Part shown: piece after piece, positions 1 through 11,639 of the stretch
How the letters are laid out: every line of letters starts with the position of its first letter
Position numbering within the stretch: the stretch's first letter is position 1
From: Trifolium pratense
Lineage: Eukaryota > Streptophyta > Magnoliopsida > Fabales > Fabaceae
Assembly: GCF_020283565.1 (NCBI RefSeq)
Contig: NC_060060.1
Coordinates: forward strand, 49,092,015-49,156,014
Direction of reading: 5' to 3'
Length of the DNA: 64,000 nucleotides
The notes under the pieces: model-generated
The model's input: the letters and a program-made list of their open reading frames with translations, nothing else
What the model was told of the DNA's origin: nothing
Databases searched by the model: none
Translations under genes and position numbers: made by a program

Positions 1-3000
1 CATAGCCACATGTGCCATTGACATATTTAAAGATCCTCTTTACTTGAGTCAGATGACTCATCTTGGGCTCAGATTGGTATCTAGCACAAACACCAACTGC
101 AAACATGATATCAGGCCTGCTAGCTGTGAGATATAGTAAGCTCCCAATCATACTTCTGTAGAGACTTTGATCCACATTAATCCCTTTCTCATCTTTGGTA
201 AGCTTCAAGTGTGTAGGTGCAGGTGTCCTTTTGTGACTACCACCTTCCATTCCAAATTTCTTCACAATGTTTCTTGCATATTTTTCTTGAGAGATAAATA
301 TGGTGTCTTCCATTTGTTTGACCTGAAGACCTAAAAAATAAGTTAGCTCACCTACAAGACTCATTTCAAATTCAGATTGCATTTGATGCACAAAATGTTC
401 CACCATTTGTCGCGACATTCCACCAAATACAATATCATCCACATATATCTGAGCTATCATTAGCTTCCCTTTCTCTTCTCTTACAAACAAGGTTTTATCA
501 TTACCACCCTTCTTGTATCCATGGCTGACAAGGAATTCAGTCAGTCTTTCATACCATGCTCTAGGTGCTTGTTTCAATCCATAGAGTGCTTTCTTTAGTT
601 TGTAAACATGGTTAGGAAAGCTTGGATCTACAAACCCTTTTGGTTGCTCAACATATACCTCTTCGTTTAGATAGCCATTTAGGAATGCACTTTTTACATC
701 CATTTGATATAGCTTGAATTTTAAAATGCATGCCACAGCCAAAAGTAATCTTATGGACTCCAAGCGAGCAACTGGAGCAAAAGTCTCATCAAAATCTACT
801 CCTTCTATCTGGGTGTATCCTTGTGCTACAAGTCTGGCTTTATTTCTAGTAATATCACCATTTTCATCAGTTTTGTTCTTGTACACCCACTTTGTACCAA
901 TAACATTTATACCATCTGGTCTAGGTACTAGATCCCATACCTCACTTCTTTTGAACTGAGTTAGTTCCTCCTGCATAGCATTGATCCAGTATTCATCAGT
1001 CAAAGCTTCTTTAACATTCTTTGGTTCAATCTTTGATATGAAACATGAATTGGAAATTGCTTCTTTTGATCTTCTTGTTGCAATTCCTTGATTTGGATTT
1101 CCAATGACAAGTTCCAGAGGATGATTCTTCTGTGTTCTAGTAGATGGTCCCTTGTTTGGTCTAGGAACCTCTGTAGTAGACTCAGAATGTTGATCAGGTT
1201 CAGGTTCAGTTTGATCATCATCAGGTGTTGGGACAGGTGTTATGACATCTGTCTCTTCAGCTGGATCTGCACTTGTTGTATCACTGTCATCAACAACAAC
1301 ATTAATTGATTCCATCATAGTTCTTGTTCTGGAGTTAAAAACCCTGTACGCTCTGCTGTTGGTTGAGTAACCTAAAAATATCCCCTCATCACTTTTGGGA
1401 TCCAATTTTCTCCTAGGTTCTCTATCTGCTAAAATATAACATTTTGACCCAAACACATGGAAGTACTTCACAGTAGGCTTCCTATTCTTCCATAGTTCAT
1501 ACAATGTTGTAGCAGTACCTTTCCTTAATGTTACTCTATTGTGAATGTAACATGCTGTATTCATGGCTTCAGCCCAGAACTTGTAAGGAACATTTTTGGC
1601 ATGCAACATTACTCTAGCAGATTCCTGTAAGGTTCTATTCTTTCTTTCAACCACACCATTTTGTTGAGGTGTAATTGGTGAAGAGAATTCATGAATTATT
1701 CCTTCAGCAGCACAAAAATCAGCAAATTTAGAGTTTTCAAATTCCTTACCATGGTCACTTCTGATTCTTACAATACCACAGTCTTTCTCTTTTTGAAGTT
1801 GTACACAAAGATTTTTGAATTCTTCAAAAGTCTCAGATTTTTCCCTAATGAAATTCACCCAAGTATACCTAGAGAAGTCATCAACAATAACAAGAACATA
1901 TTTCTTACCTCCAAGACTCTCAACTTGTATGGGACCCATCAGATCCATATGTAGTAACTCAAGAACTCTAGAGGTGGACAAGTGTTGCAACTTTTGGTGC
2001 GACACTTTGGTTTGCTTCCCAATCTGACATTCACCACAGATATTGCCTTCCTGTATCTGTAAGATTGGTAGTCCTCTGACAGCTTCTTCTGATATGACTC
2101 TCTTCATGCTCTTCAGGTTAAGGTGTCCTAATTTTTGATGCCACAGCTTAACCTCTTCATTTTTAGTTAAGAGACATGTAGATACATTACCTTCTTCAAG
2201 AGGGATCCACAAGTAGCAGTTGTCTTTTGATCTAACACCCCTCATAAGGATGTCTCCTTCATTATTGCTGACCAGACATTCATTTTTTGTAAAGTTGACT
2301 TTCATGCCTTGATCACATAGTTGGCTTATACTGATTAGATTGGCAGTTAGTCCTTTTACAAGGAGAACATTTTCAAGTTTTGGTAGACCATGGTCAATCA
2401 GTCTTCCAATACCTTTGATTTCCCCCTTTGCTCCATCTCCAAATGTCACAAAACTTGTGGCATAGGATTTTACTTCCTTTAAATATTTTTCAACACCAGT
2501 CATGTGTCTAGAACAACCGCTATCAAAGTACCAATCTTCTTTTGATGAGGCTCTGAGAGACGTATGGGCAATCAAACTTTTCCCACTGCTTTCAGCTGTA
2601 TACTCCTTGGTATTGATTGCATCATCTATTTGCTTCCATTCCATCCTTGTTTTAGTAATGGATGGATCAGACTCTTGAGGAACTTCACTTGGATAACCAT
2701 ACAATTTGTAGCAGTAAGGCCTTATGTGTCCCTTTCTTCCACAGTGGTGACATCTCCATGAGTGGTACCTGCTTCTAGGTCTAGGTATAAATCTAGGTCT
2801 CTGCCATCTTTGCTGATGTGGTGCCACATGTGGTGACACTTGTCTCTGCTGTCTAGGAGCCAGGTGTGGCGACATCCTGTCATGCATTTTTGGAGAAGGT
2901 TGTTTACTTGTCTCAGGCATATATTTCCCTTCTTTGTTGTAATCCATAATCCTATTAACATTTTTGTATTCATACCCAATGCCTGTTTTGGATCTACTAG

Positions 3001-4438
3001 GAGCAGGCAGAGTTTCCAGGATTTCATCTAGATCACTTCCTTTGAATAGCCTAAGAACATGCTTCTTTAAATTCTCAAGATGAGAGTTTAGTTCAGTTAC
3101 CTCTTCATTCAGATGGGCAATCTCAGTCAGTTGTTTGATCTTGTCAGCTTCTAAGTTGATGATAGTTGCCTTCTGTTGCTCAATGATCTTTAAGCTATCT
3201 TCCCATTTAGTACCAAATTCAGAGATTCTTGACAAATTAACAGCTTTCTCAGTTTGCAACTTAGTGATTGTCTCTTTTTGCTCTTCAGAGACTCTGCAGA
3301 CTTCTGCACTCTTCAGACACAGCTTTTTATATGATTCAGCAAGCTCATCAAAGGTTAGTTCTTCTTCACATGATTCAGTGTCAGATGTGCAAACACTTGT
3401 CAATACATGTATAGCTTTTGCAGTATCGGCTTCTCCTTCAGAATCTTCATCTGACCAAGTTACAGTTAACCCCTTCTTTTGTTTCTTCAGAAAGGTTCCA
3501 CATTCACTTCTGATGTGACCAAACCCCTCACATTCATGGCATTGAACACCTTTATTTGGAGCTGATTTCTCATCTGTTACAGGTTTTCTGAAATTCCTGT
3601 AAGTGTTGCGACCAATGTCAGCTGCACCTGTCTTAGAGCGTTTGTCCATTCTCTTTAGCACCTTATTAAATTGTTTTCCCAAAAGAACCATTGCATCAGA
3701 GATGCTTTGTTCAGATTCTGTGTCACTCAGTTGATCTTCTTCCTCAACATTTGAAACAAAAGCAATACTTTTGTTTTTCTTATCCATCTTTTCATTTGTG
3801 GCTACCTCATAGGTTTGTAGTGAACCAACCAGTTCATCTAGCTTCATATCTGTGATATCCTTTGCTTCTTCTATAGCTGTGACTTTCATGTCAAACTTCT
3901 TAGGTAGAGACCTGAGCATTTTTCTTACCAGCTTTTCTTCAGGTATCTTTTCACCCAAGGCATCAAATTGATTGTCAAAATCAAGTATGGTCATGTGAAA
4001 ATCCTGAATGGTTTCATCATCATTCATTCTTAGATTCTCAAACTTAGTTGTTAGGAGTTGTAGCTTAGACATCTTCACTTTAGAAGTACCTTCATGAACA
4101 GTCTCAAGAATTGTCCAAGCTTCCTTAGCACAGACACACTTTTTGATGAGTCTGAATATGTGCTTGTCAACACCATTATATAGCGCATATAATGCTTTTG
4201 AGTTTGCAAGAGCAAGCTCATCTTCTTCTTTGGACCATTCTTCAGCAGATTTCAACTCAAGAGTTGGTTTACCATCTTTGTCCATCTTCACAGGTGGAGT
4301 CCATCCTCTCAGAATTGCCTTCCATGTCTTGCTATCAATTTGTTTTAGGAAGGCCATCATGCGGGACTTCCAATAGTCATAATTTGAAGCGCCAACCAAG
4401 AGAGGTGGTCTGGTAACAAAACCTCCTTCTTTGTCCAT
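1..4438 (-). CDS. Sirevirus (Ty1/copia) gag-pol polyprotein, 3' end outside window
   Basis: The minus strand reads open from an ATG at 4438 to the window edge, about 1479 codons, as far as I translated it. In order it shows a copia gag ([19 protein letters not shown] near the start), a CCHC knuckle [14 protein letters not shown] (about 3503-3544), a coiled-coil-like stretch, a second knuckle [14 protein letters not shown] (about 2709-2755), protease [10 protein letters not shown] (about 2496-2533), integrase with HHCC zinc finger and DDE core (about 2150-1600), then reverse transcriptase with YVDD at 434-445. The gag-PR-IN-RT order is copia. Two knuckles plus a long coiled gag fit Sireviruses (SIRE1/Maximus), which is family knowledge. 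RNase H lies beyond the edge. The reading frame looks intact, which suggests a young insertion. I did not check every codon by computation. Confidence 0.93.
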   Translation of the reverse strand, partial: MDKEGGFVTRPPLLVGASNYDYWKSRMMAFLKQIDSKTWKAILRGWTPPVKMDKDGKPTLELKSAEEWSKEEDELALANSKALYALYNGVDKHIFRLIKKCVCAKEAWTILETVHEGTSKVKMSKLQLLTTKFENLRMNDDETIQDFHMTILDFDNQFDALGEKIPEEKLVRKMLRSLPKKFDMKVTAIEEAKDITDMKLDELVGSLQTYEVATNEKMDKKNKSIAFVSNVEEEDQLSDTESEQSISDAMVLLGKQFNKVLKRMDKRSKTGAADIGRNTYRNFRKPVTDEKSAPNKGVQCHECEGFGHIRSECGTFLKKQKKGLTVTWSDEDSEGEADTAKAIHVLTSVCTSDTESCEEELTFDELAESYKKLCLKSAEVCRVSEEQKETITKLQTEKAVNLSRISEFGTKWEDSLKIIEQQKATIINLEADKIKQLTEIAHLNEEVTELNSHLENLKKHVLRLFKGSDLDEILETLPAPSRSKTGIGYEYKNVNRIMDYNKEGKYMPETSKQPSPKMHDRMSPHLAPRQQRQVSPHVAPHQQRWQRPRFIPRPRSRYHSWRCHHCGRKGHIRPYCYKLYGYPSEVPQESDPSITKTRMEWKQIDDAINTKEYTAESSGKSLIAHTSLRASSKEDWYFDSGCSRHMTGVEKYLKEVKSYATSFVTFGDGAKGEIKGIGRLIDHGLPKLENVLLVKGLTANLISISQLCDQGMKVNFTKNECLVSNNEGDILMRGVRSKDNCYLWIPLEEGNVSTCLLTKNEEVKLWHQKLGHLNLKSMKRVISEEAVRGLPILQIQEGNICGECQIGKQTKVSHQKLQHLSTSRVLELLHMDLMGPIQVESLGGKKYVLVIVDDFSRYTWVNFIREKSETFEEFKNLCVQLQKEKDCGIVRIRSDHGKEFENSKFADFCAAEGIIHEFSSPITPQQNGVVERKNRTLQESARVMLHAKNVPYKFWAEAMNTACYIHNRVTLRKGTATTLYELWKNRKPTVKYFHVFGSKCYILADREPRRKLDPKSDEGIFLGYSTNSRAYRVFNSRTRTMMESINVVVDDSDTTSADPAEETDVITPVPTPDDDQTEPEPDQHSESTTEVPRPNKGPSTRTQKNHPLELVIGNPNQGIATRRSKEAISNSCFISKIEPKNVKEALTDEYWINAMQEELTQFKRSEVWDLVPRPDGINVIGTKWVYKNKTDENGDITRNKARLVAQGYTQIEGVDFDETFAPVARLESIRLLLAVACILKFKLYQMDVKSAFLNGYLNEEVYVEQPKGFVDPSFPNHVYKLKKALYGLKQAPRAWYERLTEFLVSHGYKKGGNDKTLFVREEKGKLMIAQIYVDDIVFGGMSRQMVEHFVHQMQSEFEMSLVGELTYFLGLQVKQMEDTIFISQEKYARNIVKKFGMEGGSHKRTPAPTHLKLTKDEKGINVDQSLYRSMIGSLLYLTASRPDIMFAVGVCARYQSEPKMSHLTQVKRIFKYVNGTCGY

Positions 4439-4489
4439 CCTTGCCAGAAACGATTTCCCTGGAGCTCACCCTAAAATTCAGAACAGGGT

Positions 4490-4506
4490 GCCTGCTCTGA
4501 TGCCAA
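4490..4506 (-). other. Primer binding site of the minus-strand Sirevirus
   Basis: Immediately inside the LTR, the minus strand reads TTGGCATCAGAGCAGGC. This differs by one base from the usual copia site TGGTATCAGAGC, which pairs with the 3' end of initiator methionine tRNA. It fixes the neighbouring repeat as the 5' LTR and the element as pointing left. Confidence 0.85.
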
Positions 4507-4507
4507 T

Positions 4508-5551
4508 TGAAATTCCTGGCACACAGTGGACAGGTGTTGCTCAAGGTGTAGCAACACTTGTCTGTTGTAGACAGATGTTGTCACTGGTGCGCCAACACTT
4601 GTCTTAGAAACAGAGCAAATAACATAAAACAATACAAACAGTAAAGTAAATAACACACGAGAGTTGTTAACCCAGTTCAGCCTAAAGCCTACTCTGGGGG
4701 ATACCAATCCAGGAATGAAGTCCACTATCAGCAGTATTACTTCGAAGCTAAACTCACCCGTTTACAACTTCTCACTTAATCACTACCCAATGACCCTTCT
4801 ACCTAGGAACTCCTAGATATGAGACCCCGTCCCAATTCCCACCTTAGCAACACAGACAGCGCTGCTATTCAATTCCACAATCACAACAGGTGGAGACACA
4901 CTCCTAAGAAACTAGGATTCACTCTTGCTTAAAAGCTTGCGAGTAAACCACACAACACAATAGAACAATCTCCGTACTTCAAAGCTTAGGAGAAGTTCAC
5001 ACTTACAACTCAATAACACTCAGGTCCTAAGCTTGCATCAATGAGACACAAGAAAGGCTCACAATTAACACTCTAAAATCCCTAAAAACACACGCTTTGT
5101 AAGAACACGATTTTAGATGCTTGAAACCATATGCTTGCCTTCGTATTTATAGTAGTAGAATTACTTGGGCTTCAAGACAAAATTAGGGCTTCTAGAATTG
5201 CGGCAGCAGTGATATATTTCTGAAAATAATAGTTATATTTTTGAAACCGCAAAAATATATTTTCCAAAAATATAATTCCTTTGGAAAATAAAACTAGGGT
5301 TTGGCTGCCTCATGAAACACATTAAACACGTGCGCCTTCCTCTGTAAGAAACCTTGAAACAATTCTTCAAACAGATCTTCAAAAGATTGAGTAGAAATTT
5401 AAACCCGCTAGCTGGCGCGCACGATACAGAGTCAGGTGTTGTTCCAAAGTGTAACAACATTTGTCACAACACTTGGGGTCAGCACACTTGTCTCAACACT
5501 TGGCTAAAATATGTTTTTGCAAAAATGTAGCCAACTTACAAAAACCCAACA
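4508..5551 (-). repeat. 5' LTR of the minus-strand Sirevirus
   Basis: A 1044-bp LTR beginning TGTTGGGTTTTTG (minus strand, from 5551) and ending TTTCA at 4508, with TG...CA ends. It matches 8788-9828 in inverted orientation along its whole length with few differences. It contains a TATA-like stretch (ACTATAAATACGAAGG on the minus strand near 5143-5158). The base pairs to the right (AGGTC, 5552-5556) should be one copy of the target duplication; the partner lies outside the window. Confidence 0.93.
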
Positions 5552-6190
5552 AGGTCTATCTACATCCTAGGCTATCCTAGATCCTACCTCCGAAGAACTT
5601 AGCTCCTCATCTCCCTTTGTTCGCGTCCGAGCTTCAATGTCATGGCTTGTGAATCCATGCTATCGATGTGCTTGGAGCTATCCTCTGGAGTCTTGAATCC
5701 CAATCTTGAAGTTCCAAACCAGAATGTAGATCAAATTTGCAGAATTTTCCAACCAGAAAACAGAATTATGCAGAAACTATATATACAGAAGGCAACCACG
5801 CCGCGCGCCAGATCTATCACGCCGCGCGTGGTTGCAAATCCATCAACTACGCCGCGCGTGATAACAGAATCACGCGGCGCGTGATCAAGTCAGAGAGCAA
5901 TCTTCATCTTTAACAAAGCTTCACGCCGCGCGTGGTACGTCATCACGCCGCGCGTGATCAGAGTGAAAATCTTGGCTCCCTGTGAACTCCATCACGCGGC
6001 GCGTGATGGGCTACGCCCCCAGCGTAGTGAAAATCCTCCATTTCCTGCAATTTTTCCTGTTTTCTTGCAAAACAAGTAATCAAGCTTACGGTTAGATTTC
6101 TCTTATATTTATTGCTAAAAACCTACTAAAATGCATCTAATGTTGCTAAAATAGGCATGGATTAGAGAGTGTGACGATTCGTCATCAGTG
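5552..6190. repeat. Non-coding repeat with a cluster of GC-rich palindromes
   Basis: Sequence between the two Sirevirus pieces. At 5797-6006 it carries seven copies of an imperfect palindrome close to CACGCCGCGCGTG, in some copies CACGCGGCGCGTG, set in AT-rich DNA. The right end (about 6160-6190) has a TGTGACGATTCGTCATCA string that may be an LTR or untranslated-region remnant of another retroelement. No convincing protein is encoded; a short open frame at 5642-5884 only translates the palindromes. Its origin is unknown to me. Confidence 0.5.
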
Positions 6191-6207
6191 TTCCATCACT
6201 ACAACAA

Positions 6208-7974
6208 ATGGTGATAGATGCTATTCCTCTCAACACCATACCTTCCACAAGTCCAACGATGAGGAGAAAATCAGTTGCAAAGAAGGATAAATCATCACGA
6301 ACAAGTACAAATCCTTCATCTCCCTCCGCTTCAATTAAGAAAACGAAGAAGAAAAGCAATATTGGTGATGCTAATATTGGTGCTTCCACTGAGACCAATG
6401 ATGTTGTTGCTGATGAGTCTCTCAAGAAAACTGCTCATGAGACTCATGTTGCGCCAAGTGTTGCAACACATGGCGCTGCGCCAAATGTTGTGCCAGATGT
6501 TACCACATCTTTGGCACAGGAAAATATGGTGGACTATTCTGAGTCTGATGAGAGTCCCCAACCTAAGGATGTTGATAAAAAAACTGTTCCTGATAAGATT
6601 GTAAATGAAAATCCTGAGGTTATAATTGTTAATGAAACAACTGTGAGTGAAAAGTCTATTCCTGCAAATTCTGAAGCTAGTGTGGCTAGGAGGACTAGAA
6701 GTAGGGCTGGTAAAGGTGTAGAGACTGCTAACACACCTGTCCAAACACCCAAACCGTCTAAGGCTAGAAAAGATACTGGTAAAAAGCCTCTTTATGGACC
6801 TCCCAAACCTGTCAGTAAGGTGGTTCCTAGGACTGAAACTAAGAAAAGGAAAGCTCCACCAACTAGTGATTCAGATTTTGAGCCAGAGACAGATGTTGCT
6901 GCATCTGGCAGCACATCTAGGAAGAGTATAGGAAGGAAGAAAGTTCCTCAGTCTGTCCCCTATGCTCCTTTGGATAATGTCTCATTCCATCTGGAAAATG
7001 GGTCTGCTAGATGGAAGTTTGTGTATCACAGGAGGTTAGCTCTGGAGAGGAATCTTAAAGATGATATCCTTCAATGTTCGAGTGTTGTTGAAGCTCTTGA
7101 GTATGCAGGTTTGATGAAAACTGTGGTTGGTTTGGACAAGTGATATGACAGGCTTGTCAAAGAGTTTTTGATTAATGTGGCTGACAACAGTAATGATCCA
7201 GCAAGTCCTGAATACAGGCAAGTTTTTGTTCGTGGAAAGTGTGTAAAATTCTCACCAACTGTGATTAACCAATATTTGCAAAGAAGTTCTGATGAGGTGG
7301 CTGCTCTAAAAGTCACAGATAATGAGGTCTGCAAGGTCCTCACAGGTAGCAGGATTAAGGTATGGCCAAGCAAGGCAAAATTGGCTGCAACTTCTCTCTC
7401 TCCATTTTATGCTGTTTTGAATAGGATAGCTGCACACAATTGGGTCCCTACAACCCATTCAGGTGATGTAGCCAGAGGATTGGGAAAGTTCATATATGCT
7501 GTGGGTACAAAAGCAAAATTTGATTATGGGGCATATTTCTTCCAAAAAACCTTAAGCCATGCCCTGACTTATGCTGTTGAGAAGCCAGTTGCTCTTCCTA
7601 CTCTGTTATGCAATATCATCCTTGAGCAACACCCAGATATACTAAGAAGCACTGATGTTCCTTGTAAAAGGAAAGGGGTGTTGATTATTGAGCAGAGGCT
7701 GCTGGATGGGACAACTGCTGCAGCAGGTGTTGGCACATCTGTCCAGGTTGGAGTACTTTCAAGAAAGCAGATGATTGCAGATCTGACTGAGACCAGCAGA
7801 GCTCTTGAGGCCAGGAAACTGAAAATAGATCGTGTGATTGAGGCACTCAAGGCTGAGGAGGCTGCTGAGACTGCTGAGGGTGAGCCTGATGGACAAGAAG
7901 GGCAAGGAACTAGTGACTCTGATGATGACACTGAGGATGTGATGGAGGACTCTGATGAAAGTTCTTCTATATAA
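6208..7974 (+). pseudogene. Sirevirus envelope-like gene broken by one in-frame stop
   Basis: Two collinear open frames, 6208-7143 and 7168-7974, are in the same phase and separated by a single TGA at 7141-7143. The first half is Lys/Ser/Pro/Thr-rich with several SRT- and KKRK-like basic stretches. The second half is a folded-looking domain (VRGKCVKFSPTVINQYLQRS and further conserved blocks) of the kind found in the envelope-like ORF of SIRE1 elements and in related 'putative plant transposon protein' domains. The C-terminus is acidic (DDDTEDVMEDSDE). Its place upstream of polypurine tracts and the 3' LTR matches the extra ORF of Sireviruses. The function of such proteins is not established. 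The upstream gag-pol of this copy is absent. Confidence 0.8.
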
Positions 7975-8787
7975 TTTCTGATGTTCTCTTATGTTTTTTT
8001 TCTGATGTACTTTTGGTATTCCTTTTTTGTTCCTTTTATGGGCAAGGCCCTGGATTTCTCGCACCTGTGTGCTTTATGGTCTGTAATATGTGCACACTGA
8101 TATTCTCTTGTCTGGTACTCTATGCATGGTGTTTGTCAAAATTGTGGCTAAAAAGGGGGAGTAGTGTGTGTGTGTGACAAGTGTGTGGACAGATGTTCTC
8201 ACATCTGGTGACTGTTTCTGTGCTAATGTTCGTATGCTCGTATTGAGGGGGAGTGAGAGTTATATGCATGTATTGAGGGGGAGTAGTGAATATTCTTTCT
8301 CTATCTGATGATTGTATGCATGAATTCAGGGGGAGTGTGAGTGATATTATCTCTTGATCGCCTGAATGTATTTGATGACAAATTGATGACAAATGTTGTG
8401 CCAAGTGTTATGGCACCTGACTATTGAGTCCACTATCCACTATGACTGAGAATTTATTTTTTTCTCAGATGTTTTATGGGAATTTATTTTTCCTGTTGTT
8501 CTTATGATGAATGGATGCGCTTTAACTATTAGGAGTTTATTTCTCCTATTTCTTTGCATCTACTATGGAGAGTTTATTTCTCCCTTGTGTTGTTCCATGA
8601 GGCTAGTTGTGATTATTCCGCTGTTGCATTGCCTCTGATGCTACTTAATTCTCTTGGAAGTAGTTTTATTGTGTGTTACTTTCTTTCCTAGTTGTGTGAT
8701 CATGTTGACTCGAAGGAAAGGTAATACTGTATCTCTCTATATACTGGTCTAATATTGTTTTAGCCAAAATTTGCCAAAGGGGGAGAT
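7975..8787 (+). other. Sirevirus 3' non-coding region with repeated polypurine tracts
   Basis: Between the envelope-like ORF and the 3' LTR there are five polypurine tracts of the form A/T-GGGGGAG at about 8153, 8247, 8276, 8328 and 8776. The last, AAAGGGGGAGA, abuts the LTR and is the expected plus-strand primer. Multiplied polypurine tracts are a described hallmark of Sireviruses. No coding sequence is supported here. Confidence 0.8.
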
Positions 8788-9828
8788 TGTTGGGTTTTTG
8801 TATGTTGGCTACATTTTGCAAAAACATATTTTAGCCAAGTGTTGAGACATATGTGCTGACCCCAAGTGTTGTGACAAATGTTGGTACACTTTGGAACAAC
8901 ACCTGTCTGTGTATCTGTGCGCGCCAGCTAGCGATTTTTAATTTCTACTCAATCTTCTGAAGATCTGATTGAAGAATTGTTTCAAGGTTTCTTACAGAGG
9001 AAGGCGCACGTGTTTAATGTGTTTCAGGAGGCAGCCGAAACCCTAGTTTTATTTTCCAAAAGAATTATATTTTTGGAAAATATATTTTTGCGTTTCAAAA
9101 ATATAACTATTGTTTTCAAAAATATATCACTGCTGCCGCAATTCTAGAAGCCCTAATTTTGTCTTGAAGCCCAAGTCGTTCTACTACTATAAATACGAAG
9201 GCAAGCATATGGTTTCAAGCATCTAAAATCGTGTTATTACAAAGCGTGAGTTTTAGGGATTTTAGAGTGTTAATTGTGAGCCTTTCTTGTGTCTCATTGA
9301 TGCAAGCTTAGGACCTGAGTTTATTGAGTTGTAAGTGTGAACTTCTCCTAAGCTTTGAAGTACGGAGATTGTTCTATTGTGTTGTGTGGTTTGCTCGCAA
9401 GCTTTTAAGCAAGAGTGAATCCTAGTTTCATAGGAGTGTGTCTCCACCTGTTGTAATCGTTGAGGTTTATAACAACGCTGTCTGTGTTGTTAAGGTGGGA
9501 ATTGGGACGGGGTCTCATATCTAGGAGTTCCTAGGTAGAAGTGTCATTGGGTAGTGATTAAGTGAGAAGTTGTAAACGGGTGAGTTTAGCTTCGAAGTAA
9601 TACTGCTGATAGTGGACTTCATTCCTGGATTGGTATCCCCCAGAGTAGGCTTTAGGCTGAACTGGGTTAACAACTCTTGTGTGTTATTTACTTTACTGTT
9701 TGTATTGTTTTATGTTATTTGCTCTGTTTATAGACAAGTGTTGGCGCACCGGTAACAACATCTGTCTACAACAGACAAGTGTTGATACACCTTGATCAAC
9801 ACCTGTCCACTGTGTGCCAGGAATTTCA
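8788..9828 (+). repeat. 3' LTR of the plus-strand Sirevirus
   Basis: A 1041-bp LTR with TGTTGGG...TTTCA ends, preceded by a polypurine tract at 8776-8786. It is nearly the same sequence as the inverted LTR at 4508-5551 (1044 bp). A TATA-like ACTATAAATACGAAGG lies near 9186. The flanking five bases (ATATT, 9829-9833) differ from those beside the other LTR (AGGTC), so the two do not look like ends of one simple insertion. Confidence 0.92.
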
Positions 9829-10524
9829 ATATTGAATTTGAGTATTTCTTATACTTATCTTTATATACTTTTATTAGTGAATAAAAAAATATTTATTTTT
9901 GTTTCAAAAAAAAATAAAAAATATTTATTTCTTAGTAAATTCTTCGATTCATATATTAAAATAAAAATTATTTTATATCTTGCATATCCGCTTGGACAGT
10001 TGAGAATGAAAATGTATAGGGTATGAATAATGCAGCAATCTAGTTAAGCATGGATTGAAATTTGCAGCAGATGAATTACTGCAACTTGCACTTTTTTTTA
10101 AACAAATAATATTAATAATTAGTATTATTAGTTTTTTAAAAAAAATATTTTTTGAACAAGCTTTTTTAGAAAATATTAATAATTAGTATTATTAATTTTT
10201 TTAAAACAAATAATATTAATAATATTAGTAGCTAGTATTATTAATTTTTTATAAATTTTGTTACGGGTGGGAATCTAAATTTTGCCCTCAACTAAATAAA
10301 AGATAAAATTTATCACTCAACTAAATAAAATAGATCAGAAAAACAAATGAAGGAAATTAACGGTATGATTGAAACGTACAATGTGACACATAAAATTTCA
10401 ACTATTAATCTCGTTTAATTACAAAAGATATATGACAATAGTAAACTAATCTTACTTTATTCAAATATTAATAAGAAAAATACTCATAAACGAACAAAGG
10501 AAATATGTAAGACTCTTTGGCTAG
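9829..10524. other. AT-rich intergenic DNA, no gene seen
   Basis: Very AT-rich, with short repeats of AATAATATTAATAATTAGTATTATT (three imperfect copies between about 10107 and 10240) that are partly self-complementary. A stretch near 10270-10330 (CTCAACTAAATAAA twice) resembles a decayed dispersed repeat. No coding signal is visible. Confidence 0.5.
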
Positions 10525-11339
10525 TTAACACTTTTCAATACTACTAGTGCCTAGGCATGGCAATAAAACCCATACCCGCGGGTACCCACCCAAACCATAC
10601 CCGCTTTGACGGGGAAAACCCGAGTTGACTGAGTTTGGGTTCGGGTTTGGGTTTTCCCCGATTTCAAAAGATGGGTTTGGAGCGGGTAATGAGTACATTG
10701 ATATCCACCCCGAACCCATCCCCGAACCCGCCCCGCTTATATTAAAAATTAGATTTCACCTCTTTTAAATTAGAAACGCTTAAACAATCTCTTAAATTAC
10801 GTTCGTATATTTATTTTTTATTTTAATTTGAGTATTAAACAAACCATTTTCTCTATTTTTTTTTCTTTATTTAAAAAAATATTGTTGAAAGAAAATAATT
10901 TTGGACATTTAACTTCTTTTTTTAATAAAAAAATACTAAAATATAATCTAAATTCATGTAAAAAGAGGCGTAACGGGGATACCCGAAACCCGATGAGATA
11001 CCCGATCCCTGTTGGGTATGGGTTTGGGGTTATCATTTTTATCCCCGCTTGAATTTGGGATGGGTTTGGGTTTGGGGAGGGCAAAACCCGTCCCCGCCCC
11101 GCCCCATTGCCATGCCTACTAGTGCCTGACAAAGCATTGATGACTAGATCACCATCATCATCATAAATCGAGTCATCATCAATGTCCTCTTCGATTCCTT
11201 GAACACTTCCATTAATGACATCCAACCTATGGAACTTTGGCTTTCTAAAAAGAAAATCTTTAACCAAAACAACACCAGCAGCCATAATCTTCTCTTTAAC
11301 AATTCCACCAAATTTTTGTTCATGATTCTCATGGAGCAA
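10525..11339 (-). pseudogene. Unrecognised ORF interrupted by a MITE
   Basis: The minus strand from 11339 reads a basic-then-acidic protein (KPKFHRLDVINGSVQGIEED, then a run rich in Asp) down to 11118, where the MITE at 10553-11117 begins. Beyond the MITE, the same frame would continue across the duplicated target site for a few codons to TAA at 10525-10527. So the element sits near the 3' end of an older reading frame of roughly 85 codons. I do not recognise the family. Open sequence extends a little upstream of the chosen Met, so this may be the last exon of a decayed gene. Confidence 0.45.
10553..11117. mobile_element. Non-autonomous TIR element (MITE), 565 bp
   Basis: Terminal inverted repeats AGGCATGGCAAT / ATTGCCATGCCT, followed inward by ACCC/GGGT-rich sequence that is also roughly inverted. 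The flanks carry a perfect 10-bp duplication, ACTAGTGCCT, at 10543-10552 and 11118-11127. No transposase is encoded. A 9-10 bp duplication points to a Mutator-like relation, which is inference. Confidence 0.85.
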
Positions 11340-11639
11340 AATGAAAAAAATAAATAAAATAGAAGGTCCGCCAAAATTGTCCGTAAACTGAGGAGAAATG
11401 CAACCATCGTTGACATTGATGTCAGTTCCTCTTAAGAAGTCTCACATCGTTGATGAGATTGAGCCAAGTTTATGACAGTAAACACAATAAAAAAATGGTT
11501 TCATTAGTCTATTGAAATCACAGTTTCCAAAATTGTTATTCTATTCAATAGAAATCAATCTTATACTCTTTTGAAACCAAATAATTTGTTGAACAAGATA
11601 CTTCAAAAATCAAGTTGATTCCAAATCTTTGAATTCACA

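Noticed and set aside
5642..5884. 80-codon open frame with repeated TTPR words
   Set aside because: The repeats come from the GC palindromes; no start context, no homologous domain recognised.
7569..7931. 120-codon minus-strand Ser-rich frame opposite the envelope-like gene
   Set aside because: Antisense shadow of a coding region.
10525..10719. 64-codon frame in the 10.5-kb MITE
   Set aside because: Mostly translation of the MITE's GGGT/ACCC arms.
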